Source: Nelumbo lutea (taxonomy: Eukaryota > Streptophyta > Magnoliopsida > Proteales > Nelumbonaceae). From it: a DNA stretch of 64,000 nt. Each line of letters starts with the position of its first letter. Position 1 is the first letter of the stretch. A model generated the notes under the pieces. It did not search any database. It had not been told where the DNA came from and saw nothing but the letters and a program-made list of their open reading frames with translations. The translations under genes were made by a program, and so were the position numbers. Below, one piece after another: positions 53,761-64,000 of the stretch. The stretch covers positions 61,910,383-61,974,382 of the forward strand of contig JAKGHH010000002.1 of the NCBI GenBank assembly GCA_022828595.1, in the 5' to 3' direction.

Positions 53761-54920
53761 TTAATAATAAAATACATTAAAATAAGAGGCCTTACAAAAG
53801 TCAAAGGTCCCCTCTCTCTCTCAGTTAAATGTATTAATAACAAATATTAAATAACTTAGTCAGACAACTATTTGGTCAAACAACTCTGGCCGACCTGCTA
53901 GGCGGGCAAATATAGATTGGATTCTATTGGGTCGGGTTAAGGGGTATACCTGACCCTAATAGTCTAAGGAACAGGTCGGCCTAAATCGGGTTTTGGGTTG
54001 GGTTTGGATTGAGTTAGAGCGGTGCTATGTTCGCTTAATTGAATGTAGGTGCACAATATATGAGACAGGTTGGGGTTGGTTTGATGGTGCTTTGATCGTG
54101 GTCAAATTGAACCAAACCTGTGTCGAACCCAATTCTATTGATATCCCTATAGATTATGCTCCAATTAAATTTCACTGGGTCAGGTTACACCATGTTTTGT
54201 AAGGGTGCTATTCGGGCCCGGGCTCAACCTGAGCCTGGTCTTCAGAAAACGCCCAAAGGCAGGGTTATCAAGTATCAACCCGGGTCATTCTTTTAAACAT
54301 CATGGATTTTAACGTCCCATCCCGCCCGGCCCATCAGGGTGTGCTATAAATGGACCCGCTTTGTCGAAATCCCTGCCCAATATGTTGTTCAGACTTCAGA
54401 AGAAACCCAAATCCGCATATATTTTGTCTTTTGCAAATCTTCATTTGACCCGAAAGCAAAATTCTAGAGCGTAACATTTGCTACTAAGGAACCGGATCCA
54501 CTTTAATCCAATTAGATTGCCGGAATGGACCCCACACGACCAAGCAACTTGTCACAATTGATGCCTCATATGAGATCCATTGAAAGTGGGCCCCTCCACC
54601 CTCAATTTGCGCGGACTAGATGCAGCGAATGGTGGGTCCTAATCTGAAAAGTGCACTGCGTGTGCAGCCATGAGGAAGACCTCAAGTCTCAACCCATGAA
54701 AGTGGGCCATCTTCGCTAATTACAAGACGGACGGTTGAGATCATCCGTTCTGCAGCAGATTATACGGGCTACCTGTTCGTAGGACCCACACATCGTGAAT
54801 AATTTGAATTATTTAATGTGATTGATGCTACAATCAGAGAAGGGAGACCACTGATTAAAGAAAAGTAGAAAACACCGACAATATTATATTAGATAAATAG
54901 GAGAGAGAGAGGAGAGTGAA
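53761..54920. other. Intergenic DNA upstream of ATG11
   Basis: It holds GGGTTGGG-type repeat words (53930-54200) and a GCCCGGG-rich stretch near 54215. Closer to the gene, the base composition becomes more balanced. The distal ATG11 promoter should lie here; I see no defined sites beyond the TATA-like box. Confidence 0.4.
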
Positions 54921-54935
54921 GATTATATAAGGCTG
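54921..54935 (+). promoter_or_regulatory. TATA-like box of ATG11
   Basis: GATTATATAAGGC lies about 700 bp upstream of the ATG. It is followed about 30 bp later by a CT-rich stretch typical of plant start sites (near 54945-54965). GA-rich DNA precedes it. Confidence 0.5.
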
Positions 54936-54954
54936 GTACTCTTTTCCTCCGAAC

Positions 54955-55626
54955 TTCTGGTTAGAGGCTAGAGGAGAGCTCTTCTGCTAAGAGTGGAAGT
55001 TTGCTGCGGAAGGTTCTCTGTGCTTTTTAGTGATACCCAGAAAAAGATTAAAGAAATACCCAGAATAGAAGCCTCAATTTAGGGTTTCTTAGGGGAAAAC
55101 TTGCAGGGAATCACGTTTATCTATATTGACACAGTTGACACGTAATCTTGTTTCTTTGCTTGATTTTGATTATCTTCGCCGGCCGTTGAAGGAATTTTTT
55201 ATTTGTGTTTTTTAATTTCTCCTGTTGGATTTGAAGTAGGATTGCGTGTCAGTTCGAGAAGTTTCATTTGTTGTTTTTTCGTCTTCATGTTAGATTTTTT
55301 ATTCTTGGTTGCAGAAGCAGATTTGGGGGAACGAAGGTTGTGGGTGGAATTAGGGTTTTATCTATTCTATATTATTGGGCTTTTGTGGGGACTTTATGAT
55401 TTTCCGTTAAATATGGGGTTTATGTATGTGGTGGACTTGTTGGGTAAGGTAAACTGATTTGTCTTTGTGGTATTATTAGTTGTTTAATAATTTCATTGGT
55501 GGAGTTTGAGGATCTTGGGTGAGGTTCTGTTGGGTGCGGAAATTGGAAAGCAAGAACAAGATTGACAATCTCTATAATTGATTATTTTTTGGGTTTCTGT
55601 GGTGGAGATTTGATCCTGGGGATACG
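54955..55626 (+). other. ATG11 5' leader region
   Basis: This region lies between the inferred start site and the ATG. It contains upstream ATGs, including one opening 84 codons (55203-55457), unless a leader intron removes them. A donor-like GGTAAGG lies at 55445. Its central part (about 55093-55570) is copied in inverted orientation at 57541-58013. Confidence 0.6.
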
Positions 55627-58600
55627 ATGAGTTCTAGTGTTACAGAGGATTTCGCCCCCAGAGGGAAGCTACTGGTTCATATTGCAGAGAATGGCCACAG
55701 TTTTGAGCTTGACTGCGATGAATCGATGACTGTTGAGGCAGTTCAGCGGTACATAGAGTCGGTATCAGGTATTCACCTCAACGACCAGCTTTTGCTCTGT
55801 ATGGACATGAAGCTTAAATCCCAGCGGCCCTTGTCGGCCTACAAACTTCCGTGCGAGGACCGTGAGGTCTTCCTCTATAACCGAGCAAGACTTTTAGCGG
55901 ATTCCCCACCCCCTCCGCTAGAGCAAGTTGATATCCCTGAAATTGCTGACCCTCCATTGCCATCAGCTTCACAAGATCCGCACCCTTTGGATGATGCTTC
56001 AGACCCTGCACTCAAGGCATTGCCTTCGTATGAGAGGCAATTCAGATGCCATTTCCAACGTGGGCACGCTATTTACAGTTCTACGCAAGTGAAATTTGAA
56101 AATTGTGAGAGGCTCTTGAGAGAGCAGAAGGTGCAAGACAGAGCTGTGGAGACTGCCAGAGGTAGTATGGACCATTACTATCGGATGATACATCAAATGT
56201 ATGCGGACTTCATGAAGTGTTACTTACAGCAACATCGGTACCATTCGGACCTTTTGGTTAATTTTGGGAGGGATTTGGAGAAGTTGAGGTCTTGTAAGCT
56301 TCACCCAGGTCTGCAGACGGATACCCGCAAATGCCTCCTTGATTTTGTTAAAGAGGAAAACTTAAGAAAATGGGCGGAGAATTGTAACAACTCGCACCGG
56401 CAATTCGAGGCAAAGGTTTCACAACTTAGGCAGATGTTTAATGAATTGAAGCGTCGGGTTGAAGATTTGTTTTCTAGCAAGGTTTCTGCTGCAATTGGGG
56501 ACTTAGAACTGATGATCAAAGACCATCAGCGATATCTTCATGAGCAAAAGAGTATAATGCAGTCTCTCAGGTTGTTTTTATGTATATTCTTCTTGTTATG
56601 TTTTTTCTATTTAGATTAACCATTTTGTCTGTAAGGCTCAGTTTGGAAGGAGTGCAAATACAAGTATGTACAGTGTAAAACCTTGTATAGGTTATTTTTA
56701 AATCTTGTATTTGCAGAGTACATATTTTTATTTGTAATCTTCCCAAGCTGAGCCTAATGTGTTATTTATTAAATAGCTTGCCTAACCTTGGTTGGAATTC
56801 TGATGATGCTGGTGCATCTACTGAGTCATGGCATATCATAGCATTCGGACTTTTTGATGATCAAAGTAGTAATCTTCCTTTGTAGGACGTTTGGATCCAA
56901 ATTCAGTTTCTCCTGTTTGTGCCAGGGGTTAGAACTCTATCATATTAGGCGTTACTTGAGTATGTTTTTGCATGGATCTCCTTGGGAAAGGTTGCTCCAT
57001 GATAAAAAGAATCCAGGGGTTGATCTAATTTCTTCTCAACATTGCATTGTCAAAATGCAAGCATTTCCTTGAGTTGCTTTCGCAATCTCCTTTAGGGCAT
57101 CCCAGTGCATGAGGCTCCCACCAATGTGGGGTCTGGGAGGCTTAGGAGGAACAGACGTACCAACCTTACCCCTACACATACAGAGAGGCTGTTTCCAGGA
57201 TTTGAACCCCTGGTCACCCAGGTTGCAATGGAGCAACCCAACTGTTGTGCGAAGGCCCACCCTCTTTTGCAATTTCCTTTGGAGCCATGCGATACAGGAA
57301 GAAAGGATAGGTGCACAGGATGAATTTTCTTATAGGAGCCATTTGTTCTTAGAAGCTCATACCTGTTTTTTTTTTTTTTTTTTTAATTTCTTTTTCATAT
57401 TCCAAACAGCATCAGTATATTGACAAAGCTTAATATTATAGTATTATTTTAGTGAAAGTGGTTTTACAAACTTCAAAGGGACTTGGGTTGTTGGTTTTAT
57501 TTTTACAACATGGATTGAGGAAGTGACAGGCATTCTAGAAATTTTCAATACTGTTCTTGCTCTCCAATCTCCGCACCCAAAGGAACCCCACCCAAGATCC
57601 TCAAACCCCACCAATGAAATTCTTAACAACTAATAATACAAGAATAAGTTAAACTCAGTGATGCACAAAGACAACTCAGTTTACCTCACTCAACAAGTCC
57701 ACCACATACATAAAAGCTCCATATTTAACAGAAACCATAAAAGCCCCCACAAAAACCCTAATTGACACAAACCTGTCACATAAATCTTCGATGAAACCTG
57801 AATTCCCCCTGAAACCCATCAAAGATATAATAGATAAAATCCTAAGTCCACCCACAACTTTTGTTCCCCCAAATATGCTTTTGCAACCAAGAATCAAAAA
57901 CCTAACATGAAGCCGAACTCCCTTCAATGGCTGGCATAGATGATCAAAATCAAGAAAAGAAACTCGATTACGTGTCAAGATAGATGGACATGGATTCCAT
58001 GCAAGTTTCTTCTCAACATGGCATTGTCCAATTGCAAGCATTTCCTTTACCATCTCTTGTTTGTGCAATCTCTTTTGGAGACCAATAATGCTTACCTAAG
58101 ATTACTAGTACCAACCATGTGATACAGAAAAACAATGATGGTTGCACAGGGTGAATTTTCTTATAGGTGCCATTTGTTCTTAGAATCTCATTATCTGATA
58201 TTCTGATTTTTTATTTCTTTTTATGACCATGGATTTTTCATATTCAAACAGCATCAATATATTGTCCAGACTTAATATTATGGTTTGTTTTGGTCGAAAT
58301 GCTTTTACAAACCTTGTAAGAACTTGGGTTGTTGGTTCTATTTTTCAAACATTGGTTAGGGAACTGACTGGCATTGTAGGTTGGGATGTGCAAAATTTGC
58401 ATCTTTTTCTATTGTTCTTGTTAACTTCCAAATGCTTTTCTTGTCTATTGTTTTTCCTTATTATCCTTTGTTTAATTACTGTTAAAGTTCAAGTTGGCTT
58501 TAATATGAGGATTCTCCTATATCTTCTCCTTCACCATTGAAGTGAACTAAACTTTTATCTTTAGAACTTTCAAATAATTGAGGTGTTTATGAAATATTCA

Positions 58601-61600
58601 CTTGCTGAAATGGGGTTCATGATTTTCTGTTTCAGAATTTTAGGGTTAATGCATTTTCCCTCTTCTATCTTTGATTGGTGCAAGTAGATCAATACATATT
58701 TTCTTTCCTTTTTCTTTTTTTTTTTTTTTGAGAAAAGGTGAAGTAAAACTTCATTAATCAACAAAAAAAATCCCTGTTCAACAAGCGGCCATACAAAGGG
58801 AGCTTATAAGAAACTTTCCCAGCAGTTTTTGTTTTGCCTTAACAAGCAATATGGATCAGTTCAAATGAGATCACTCATATCAAATGTTTATAATGAACTA
58901 ATGAAAAATATTTAGGACTTTTTTAAATGTCCAGTTGAACTTATCCATTTAACTCTAGTGGCAACCCCACATGTCAAATGAGGTCCTAATTTTTTGCAGT
59001 CTGGAATATCTTAATTTTTAGAACCATTGTCTAGACAAAGCCTGGATGAATTTATCCTCATTAAACTATGTATATCCTGTTGACTAACATTTATTTAGAA
59101 TGGGCTTGCTCAACTTTCATTATTTTTTTAAGGAGATTGGCGGCATAAAAACCTTTCTTCGTTTTGTGCTTAAAACTATGTAAGTTTTAGAAATGTTTTT
59201 ATTTTTATTTTTTATTTTTTAATTCTTATAGAGATGTTGCATTGATCGAAGAGTCTTGCTCTACTTGCTTCTTGGTGTATTATGCTTCATGTGTCCATGT
59301 GTGTTGTATTTCTTTTCTCCATGCCTCATTTGGAGAATAGCTGCATCAGAACCTTGTATCGTTTTGTGTTTGAAAGACTTAAGTAGTACAAATGTTCCCA
59401 AACAATATTGAAATGTTTTGACTTCACAGAATTTAACACCTGTATGCATTTACCACCTAAGCAGCACTATTTCTTTTGTTTTTTTTTGTTTTTTTTTTGT
59501 TTTGATCAATAAGCAGCACTGTTTCTCCAATGCTGTATGATGATATCATTGTAAAGTTATAACTAGTAGCCCTTGCATATTTTATTATGTGCCTTATGTC
59601 ATAATTCAATCCATGTATTTGAAAATACTTAAAGTTTTGTCTTCACTACCATCCAGAAATTTATTCTTGTATTTTTATGCAGCAAGGATGTCATCACTGT
59701 AAAGAAGCTGGTGGATGATTGTTTGAGCTGCCAATTATCTGCATCACTCCGTCCTCATGATGCAGTTTCAGCCCTGGGCCCAATGTATGAGAGCCATGAC
59801 AAACATCACTTACCCAAGCTGCTATCTTTTGATCAATCCATTTCCAAGCTGCTGGATGTCTGCAAGGATAAGAAGAATGAGATGAACCATTTTGTCCATA
59901 TTTGCATGCAAAGGGTTGCATATGTTCAATTCATCATTAGAGATGTTCGGCTACAATTTCCAGCTTTCAAAGAGGCAATGGTGCGCCAAGATGATCTGTT
60001 TGCAGATCTGAAATTCGTACATGGAATTGGCCCTGCATACAGAGCCTGCCTTGCCGAAGTGGTGAGAAGGAAGGCTTCTATGAAGTTGTACATGGGCATG
60101 GCTGGACAACTGGCAGAAAGGCTTGCAACAAAGAGGGAGGTTGAGGTCAGAAGACGGGAGCAGTTCTTGAAAGCACAGAGTGCTTTCTTACCTCGGGATG
60201 TATTTGCATCCATGGGGTTATTTGATACTCCCAGTCAGTGCGATGTAAATATTGCTCCTTTTGACTCTAATTTGCTGGAGGTTGATATTGCTGATATCGA
60301 TCGTTATGCACCTGAATATTTGGTACATATTCCTTTTAAAGGCGAGAAACAGGGAACATCAAAAGGGTCATTTTCCATGTCAAATGATAGATTCCAATTG
60401 GATGAGGCAGAAGAGTCTTCTGGGGAACTCTCTGAGAAATTTGATTCTGTGGAGTTACTTGAAGTCTATGACTCAGTAGAAATTGCTGGAACGAGCAAGA
60501 TGGAGGTAGAGAATGCGAGGCTGAAAGCCGAACTTGCTTCTGCCATAGCACTAATTTGTTCAATTAGCCCTGAAATTGAGTATTATTCACTGGATGATAG
60601 TAAGCTGGATAATTTACTCAAGAATGCAGCTGAGAAGACGGCTGAAGCTTTGCATCTGAAGGATGAATATGTAAAGCATCTTCAATCCATGCTAAAGATG
60701 AAGGAAATGCAATGCCTGTCATATGAGAAGCGCATGCAAGAGCTAGAGCAAAGATTGTCTGACCAGTATCTTCAAGGACACAATCTTTCAAGTGGTAAGG
60801 ATGTCTCTGAATTTGCCAATTCATCTGTTAAAATTGACGAGTGCAAGTCAGAACTATCAGGAGATGGGGAGGCCCACATGCCTTACATCTCTACTGAACC
60901 CATGGATGAGTTCTCCTGCACAACTGCTTCATTGGATTCAAAAGTGGAACATTTCAATAGCCATCCAGGCAAAGCCCGAGAAGGGGTTGATGAAAATATG
61001 ATTGAGTCCTCTGGCATGCTAAATCCTCAGTTGGATTTGTCGATGGTGGAGCCACATCGAGATGAACTTCAAGTAGGAGATAAATCTGTGCAAGAGACAA
61101 TGGTGGGACAGTTGGGTTTGACACTGTCTAACAGCTCTACTGCTGAGGCCATATTGGAGCCTCAGAATATTTTACCTTGTGAAACTGAAAGAGAACCAGA
61201 TACAGAATCTAAATTTAAGGGTGATCTTGTCTTGGAATTACAAAGTGCATTTGCAGATAAGTCAAACCAGTTGAGTGAAACTGAAACCAAGCTCAAAGCT
61301 GCAATGGAGGAGGTTGACAACCTTAGTAAAGAGTTGGAAATGAGTCGAAAACTCCTTGATGAATCTCAGGTACGAGTCTGGGTACATCACAGATTTCCAT
61401 TTTGGTTTTTCTGAAAAATTATTTGTGTTTAGTATAGTGCTTCTCAGGATAAGTAAGACCCCACATATATTAGAAGCTTAGATAATTTTGTGGCTAATAC
61501 TTTTGAATACTTAATTTAACTAAACATCAAAGAGCCTTGGTAAAAGACGAGGAAATCAAGGAAAGATGGAAAACCTATTTTGAAAAGTTATTAAATGAAC

Positions 61601-63567
61601 GTGTAGAGGGTGCTAATGGAGGAGAGATTAGTAACTGATAGTCTTAAAAATAACATATATCTTCATAAAAATAGAACTAATGAACTTTTTTTTTTTTTTT
61701 GAGCTAGGTAATTGTAGAGAGATTGGGCTGAATGGGCCTTTGTTTTTATTTATTTTTTTAGTAGCTTTGTTTCTGCTGTAGTGGACCTTCTTTATGGGCC
61801 TTAATACTTACTCCTTTTATGTTTTTTTAAGTCAACTGCTTCACTAGGGGCACTCATGTAACTTTACACACTTTATGTTTCAATACATATTTAAAATAAT
61901 TGAGGGAGGGAGAGGCCCAAGATAGGTTCTTGGAGGCAACTTGGTATAGATAGTTTCTAGGAGAGCCTGTTGATGTTTCTCGCTTTCACAGTGAAGCAGA
62001 ACATAAAAAGCTTAGGGTGTCAAACAAATTTCACATTGTTCACGTATCCAAGGTGTTCTCAAGGTTGAGAGAAGGCCTAGTTGGGGTCAAGTAACACATA
62101 TAAGAGATTGTCTAAGAGAAAGGGAAGAAAATTGAAGAACCTAGGTCAAAGGGGCGTGGTCAAGGAGGTGATAGTGCTCTGTATGGAAAGGAACAAGGTT
62201 TTAAACTATTAATTAGAAATGATAGTTTGAATCAAGAAAGGAAGGAGAGGGAGTCGGATGGTGTGGATATTAATTCTTGTATGAACAAAGAATTTGAGGG
62301 TGGTAAGTTTTTGGAAGGAAAACGTGAGGGGGGGGGTGGTGAGGCCTTTGCTAGGAGAGCTTTCAAAGAGTTTGAGGAAAGTAGGGCGGAGATATGTAAA
62401 AAGTCCATTTTGTTGGAGTTGTTTGTTTGTTTTTGTTCTGCGGTTGTGTGGCTGAGAGTTGGTGTTTGTCTGAATTGTTCTATTTGTTTCGGTCTAGTGT
62501 TGGGTGTAAGTGTGTTGTTTTTGATGTTGGGTTATGTTCTTTCTTCTCTTAGGTGATTTCTCATCACCTTCTCCTTGTATTCTCTTTTGTTTTTCATGAA
62601 TTCTTTTTTACTAAAAAAAAAGTCCAGACAGTTGCTACCCTGACGGCCTGATCACCTTCCATAACAGTCTTCCCCTCTTTTTTTGCTTGTCTGAATAAGC
62701 TAGGGTTGAATAAGGTGGCAATATGTTGGGGAAGTTTCCACCTGCAACCAAAAGAGAGAAGAGATGCACTCCCAAATACAAATCACAAAGTTACAGGATA
62801 TTATTAAATGAGGGATGGTTTCGGCCTTGCATAAAAGACAGATACATGGGGTAAGGCATTTATTTGTTCTTCTTCTCTAGAGCACATCATGGGTATTTAT
62901 CTTTCCAAGGATAGTTTCCCGGCAAAAGGCTTGTATTTTAGGAGGAATAGGTTCTGCTCCAAACCTCTGGAAAAGCCCCCCACCCCCTTCGAAGGACTAA
63001 GGTATCAATAAAGGATTCACAAGAAAAAAGACAGATAGAGAAGGTTTCCAGATTCTACTATCATGATGCAACCTTTGATGCTCTTCATAAATAATTTTGC
63101 AGGTGCTGGAACATTTTTTTCTTTATAAAGTTTCATTTTATGCTATTATCTTTCGTTTGTTATTGCTTTAACAATACCATTTTATGTTATTATCTTTCTT
63201 TATAACGTTTCATTTTATGCAACCTTTTGTTTGTTATTGATTAACTAAGTTCTGGAAAGAAGCCTTCCATTGTATTCTTTAGTAGATATCTTGTCTTTAA
63301 TGCATGTACCTTTATACGTGCGCTGCATTTGTTCTTTGTGAAACAGATGAATTGTGCTCACTTGGAGAATTGCCTGCATGACGCAAGAAAGGAAGCACAC
63401 ACTCATCTTTGTGCTGCTGATAGGAGGGCCTCAGAATATAGTGCGCTGCGTGCCTCTGCTGTGAAAATGCGCAGCCTTTTTGAACGGCTTCGTAGCTGTG
63501 TTATTGGTTCAGGTGGAGTGGCAAATTTTGCTGATTCCTTGCGTGCTTTAGCTGTGTCATTGACAAG
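55627..63567 (+). CDS. ATG11: ATG11 autophagy scaffold, N-terminal part (first three coding exons)
   Basis: Exons 55627-56570, 59683-61369 and 63347-63567 join in frame through GT-AG introns to about 950 codons. The gene continues past the window. The start MSSSVTED, followed by KLLVHIAENGHSFELDCDES, matches the conserved plant ATG11 N-terminus, a ubiquitin-like fold (about 1-90). The ATG17-like helical region follows (about 130-500; YERQFRCHFQRGHAIY, LSASLRPHDAVSALGPMYE, FVHGIGPAYRACLAEVVRRK). Then come acidic linkers and coiled-coil heptads (about 590-650, 840-880, and the third exon). The C-terminal ATG11 domain, about 200 residues, should be downstream. In plants ATG11 links the ATG1-ATG13 kinase to forming autophagosomes and serves selective autophagy. 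No disabling change is seen. Confidence 0.95.
57028..57540 (+). repeat. Direct duplication D1 in ATG11 intron 1
   Basis: It shares with 58005-58385, in order, TTTCTTCTCAACATTGCATTG, GCAAGCATTTCCTT, GATACAG, GAATTTTCTTATAGG, GCCATTTGTTCTTAGAA and ACTTGGGTTGTTGGTT. It is longer than D2 because a SINE is inserted within it. Confidence 0.85.
57094..57268 (-). mobile_element. Au-type SINE with TSD
   Basis: On the minus strand the element starts near GAGGGTGGGCCTTCGCAC. It has a pol III B-box-like GGGGTTCAAATCCTGG, then GAAACAGCCTCTCTG, GGTAAGGTTGGTACG and AGACCCCACATTGGTGGGAG, and ends in TGCACTGGGATGCCC. This is the diagnostic order of plant Au SINEs (tRNA-derived head, conserved tail). The flanks GCAATCTCCTTT (57082-57093) and GCAATTTCCTTT (57269-57280) form a 12-bp duplication with one change. 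The duplicate segment D2 shows the empty site. Confidence 0.88.
57541..58013 (-). repeat. Inverted copy of the ATG11 5' leader
   Basis: The reverse complement of this segment aligns with 55093-55570. Shared words in order include TTGACACG, CTTGATTTTGAT, TCATGTTAG, GATTCTTGGTTGCA, TTGTGGGTGGA, TATGTATGTGGTGGACTTGT, GAGGATCTTGGGTG and TGGGTGCGGA. An open frame of 130 codons on the minus strand (57676-58068) comes from copied leader, not from a gene. Confidence 0.88.
58005..58385 (+). repeat. Direct duplication D2 in ATG11 intron 1
   Basis: This is the second copy of the D1 segment. It lacks the SINE: GCAATCTCTTTTGGAGA at 58064-58080 is the uninterrupted target. It adjoins the inverted leader copy. 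Confidence 0.85.
58711..58830 (-). mobile_element. LINE 3' tail remnant
   Basis: On the minus strand, TTTGTATGGCCGCTTGTTGA is followed by a short 3' UTR and a poly-A run (T run at 58721-58730 on plus). It resembles the terminal part of L1-like elements. No coding part remains. Confidence 0.4.
59475..59510 (-). mobile_element. 36-bp LINE tail with 16-bp TSD
   Basis: A T-rich run ending TTTTGATCAAT, the inverse of the TTGATCAAAAAA tail of the LINE at 1-2398, sits between two copies of AAGCAGCACT(A/G)TTTCT (59459-59474 and 59511-59526). This looks like a target-primed insertion that stopped almost at once. Confidence 0.7.
61535..61640 (+). mobile_element. RTE-type LINE fragment in ATG11 intron 2
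   Basis: The reading ALVKDEEIKERWKTYFEKLL is the linker between endonuclease and RT in plant RTE-like LINEs. Only about 100 bp are recognisable. Confidence 0.6.
61641..62640 (+). mobile_element. Retroelement remnants in ATG11 intron 2
   Basis: 61700-62000 resembles an untranslated region of an LTR element but lacks clear ends. 62380-62625 looks like a LINE 3' UTR finishing CTTGTATTCTCTTTTG...TTTTTTACTAAAAAAAAA. The open frame at 62227-62556 has no recognisable domain. Confidence 0.35.
62640..62960 (-). mobile_element. LINE fragment: zf-RVT domain
   Basis: On the minus strand it reads CLLCKAETIPHLIISCNFV, then CIWECISSLFGCRW, the zinc-binding RVT motif of plant LINEs, with stops nearby. It lies antisense to ATG11. 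Confidence 0.7.
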
Positions 63568-64000
63568 GTAAGTTAATCAAACACTTTTTTTTTTTTGAAT
63601 TGGACAATTCATTTTGCATTTCGACATAGAGTGGGCTGCGTGGATAATTTTCCCTTCAAATTCTTAGTTATGAACTTGTGATCTTATGGGAGATTTGCAT
63701 GGTATATGGGGTCATAGATTTATCTACTCATGTTCGGTATGCATTGCACAAGTTTTCCTTGATCCTAATCTTCTAGAGATGGCTACTCTTTGTTCATATA
63801 GTCACACAAGATTTTCCTCAATCTGATTTTCTCTGAACGAAATGGCCATTTGATAATGGCTGAAGTTGCTGAACTGAATAACTTGCTGTTTTGTCTTTTT
63901 GTTGATAAAATAATTAAATTGACCCATACAGAATCCACAACCTCCTTGAAAACAATTTTACTAAAAGATAAAGCAATGATTTTTTTGTTCAACCGCTTCA
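63568..64000 (+). other. ATG11 intron 3, start
   Basis: It begins with a strong GTAAGT donor. AT-rich intron sequence runs to the window end; the remaining exons are not included. Confidence 0.6.

Noticed and set aside
57676..58068. 130-codon minus-strand ORF in ATG11 intron 1
   Set aside because: It is the inverted copy of the ATG11 leader; the matching ORF in the leader itself is non-coding sequence.
1..64000. CRISPR array, bacterial operon, phage or other prokaryotic system
   Set aside because: Spliced plant genes and plant retroelements fill the window. The only regular short arrays are microsatellites and minisatellites without unique spacers.
1..64000. tRNA, rRNA or snRNA genes
   Set aside because: No cloverleaf or conserved RNA gene was found by eye. 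The B-box-like sequence near 57190 belongs to the SINE.

Overview
This is nuclear DNA from a flowering plant. Three conserved plant genes with GT-AG introns can be rebuilt exon by exon, and the rest is AT-rich DNA packed with plant-type transposable elements (Copia LTR elements, L1-like and RTE-like LINEs, an Au-type SINE, hAT- and PIF-like non-autonomous elements, LTR remnants). Codon use and repeats fit a dicot, basal eudicot or magnoliid with a medium-to-large genome; I cannot name the species.

Layout. (1) 1-23925, + strand: the C-terminal 670 codons of an RRC1/SR140-type (U2SURP) splicing factor in eight exons. Its introns hold a LINE (1-2398), a decayed Copia element (3869-9389) and a nearly complete Copia element (11831-17510). 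The last intron (12.4 kb) also holds LINE pieces and a CCTAG-rich element, and separates the RS tail from the rest of the protein. (2) 23926-29617: intergenic DNA between two convergent genes, with small DNA transposons and a near-identical 0.7 kb tandem duplication. (3) 29618-33180, - strand: a complete seven-exon CDT1 replication-licensing gene of 619 codons, with four E2F-like sites just upstream of the ATG. (4) 33181-54900: 21.7 kb of intergenic DNA with no host gene I can support. It is a nest of hAT-like elements with 8-bp target duplications, a solo LTR, a LINE split by a TIR element, a 1.9 kb tandem duplication, a minisatellite-bearing LTR-like block and very AT-rich DNA. (5) 54900-64000, + strand: promoter, leader and first three coding exons of ATG11, an autophagy scaffold; the gene runs off the window.

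The three genes have unrelated jobs (splicing/light signalling, DNA replication licensing, selective autophagy) and form no pathway. I found no new biosynthetic, defence or mobile system. The most unusual structure is in ATG11: about 470 bp of its 5' leader recurs in inverted orientation inside intron 1, at the junction of a direct duplication, with a SINE in one duplicate and an empty site in the other. Other points worth a look are the E2F cluster at CDT1, the RS-domain-isolating intron in RRC1, and the nested insertions that give a relative order of events.
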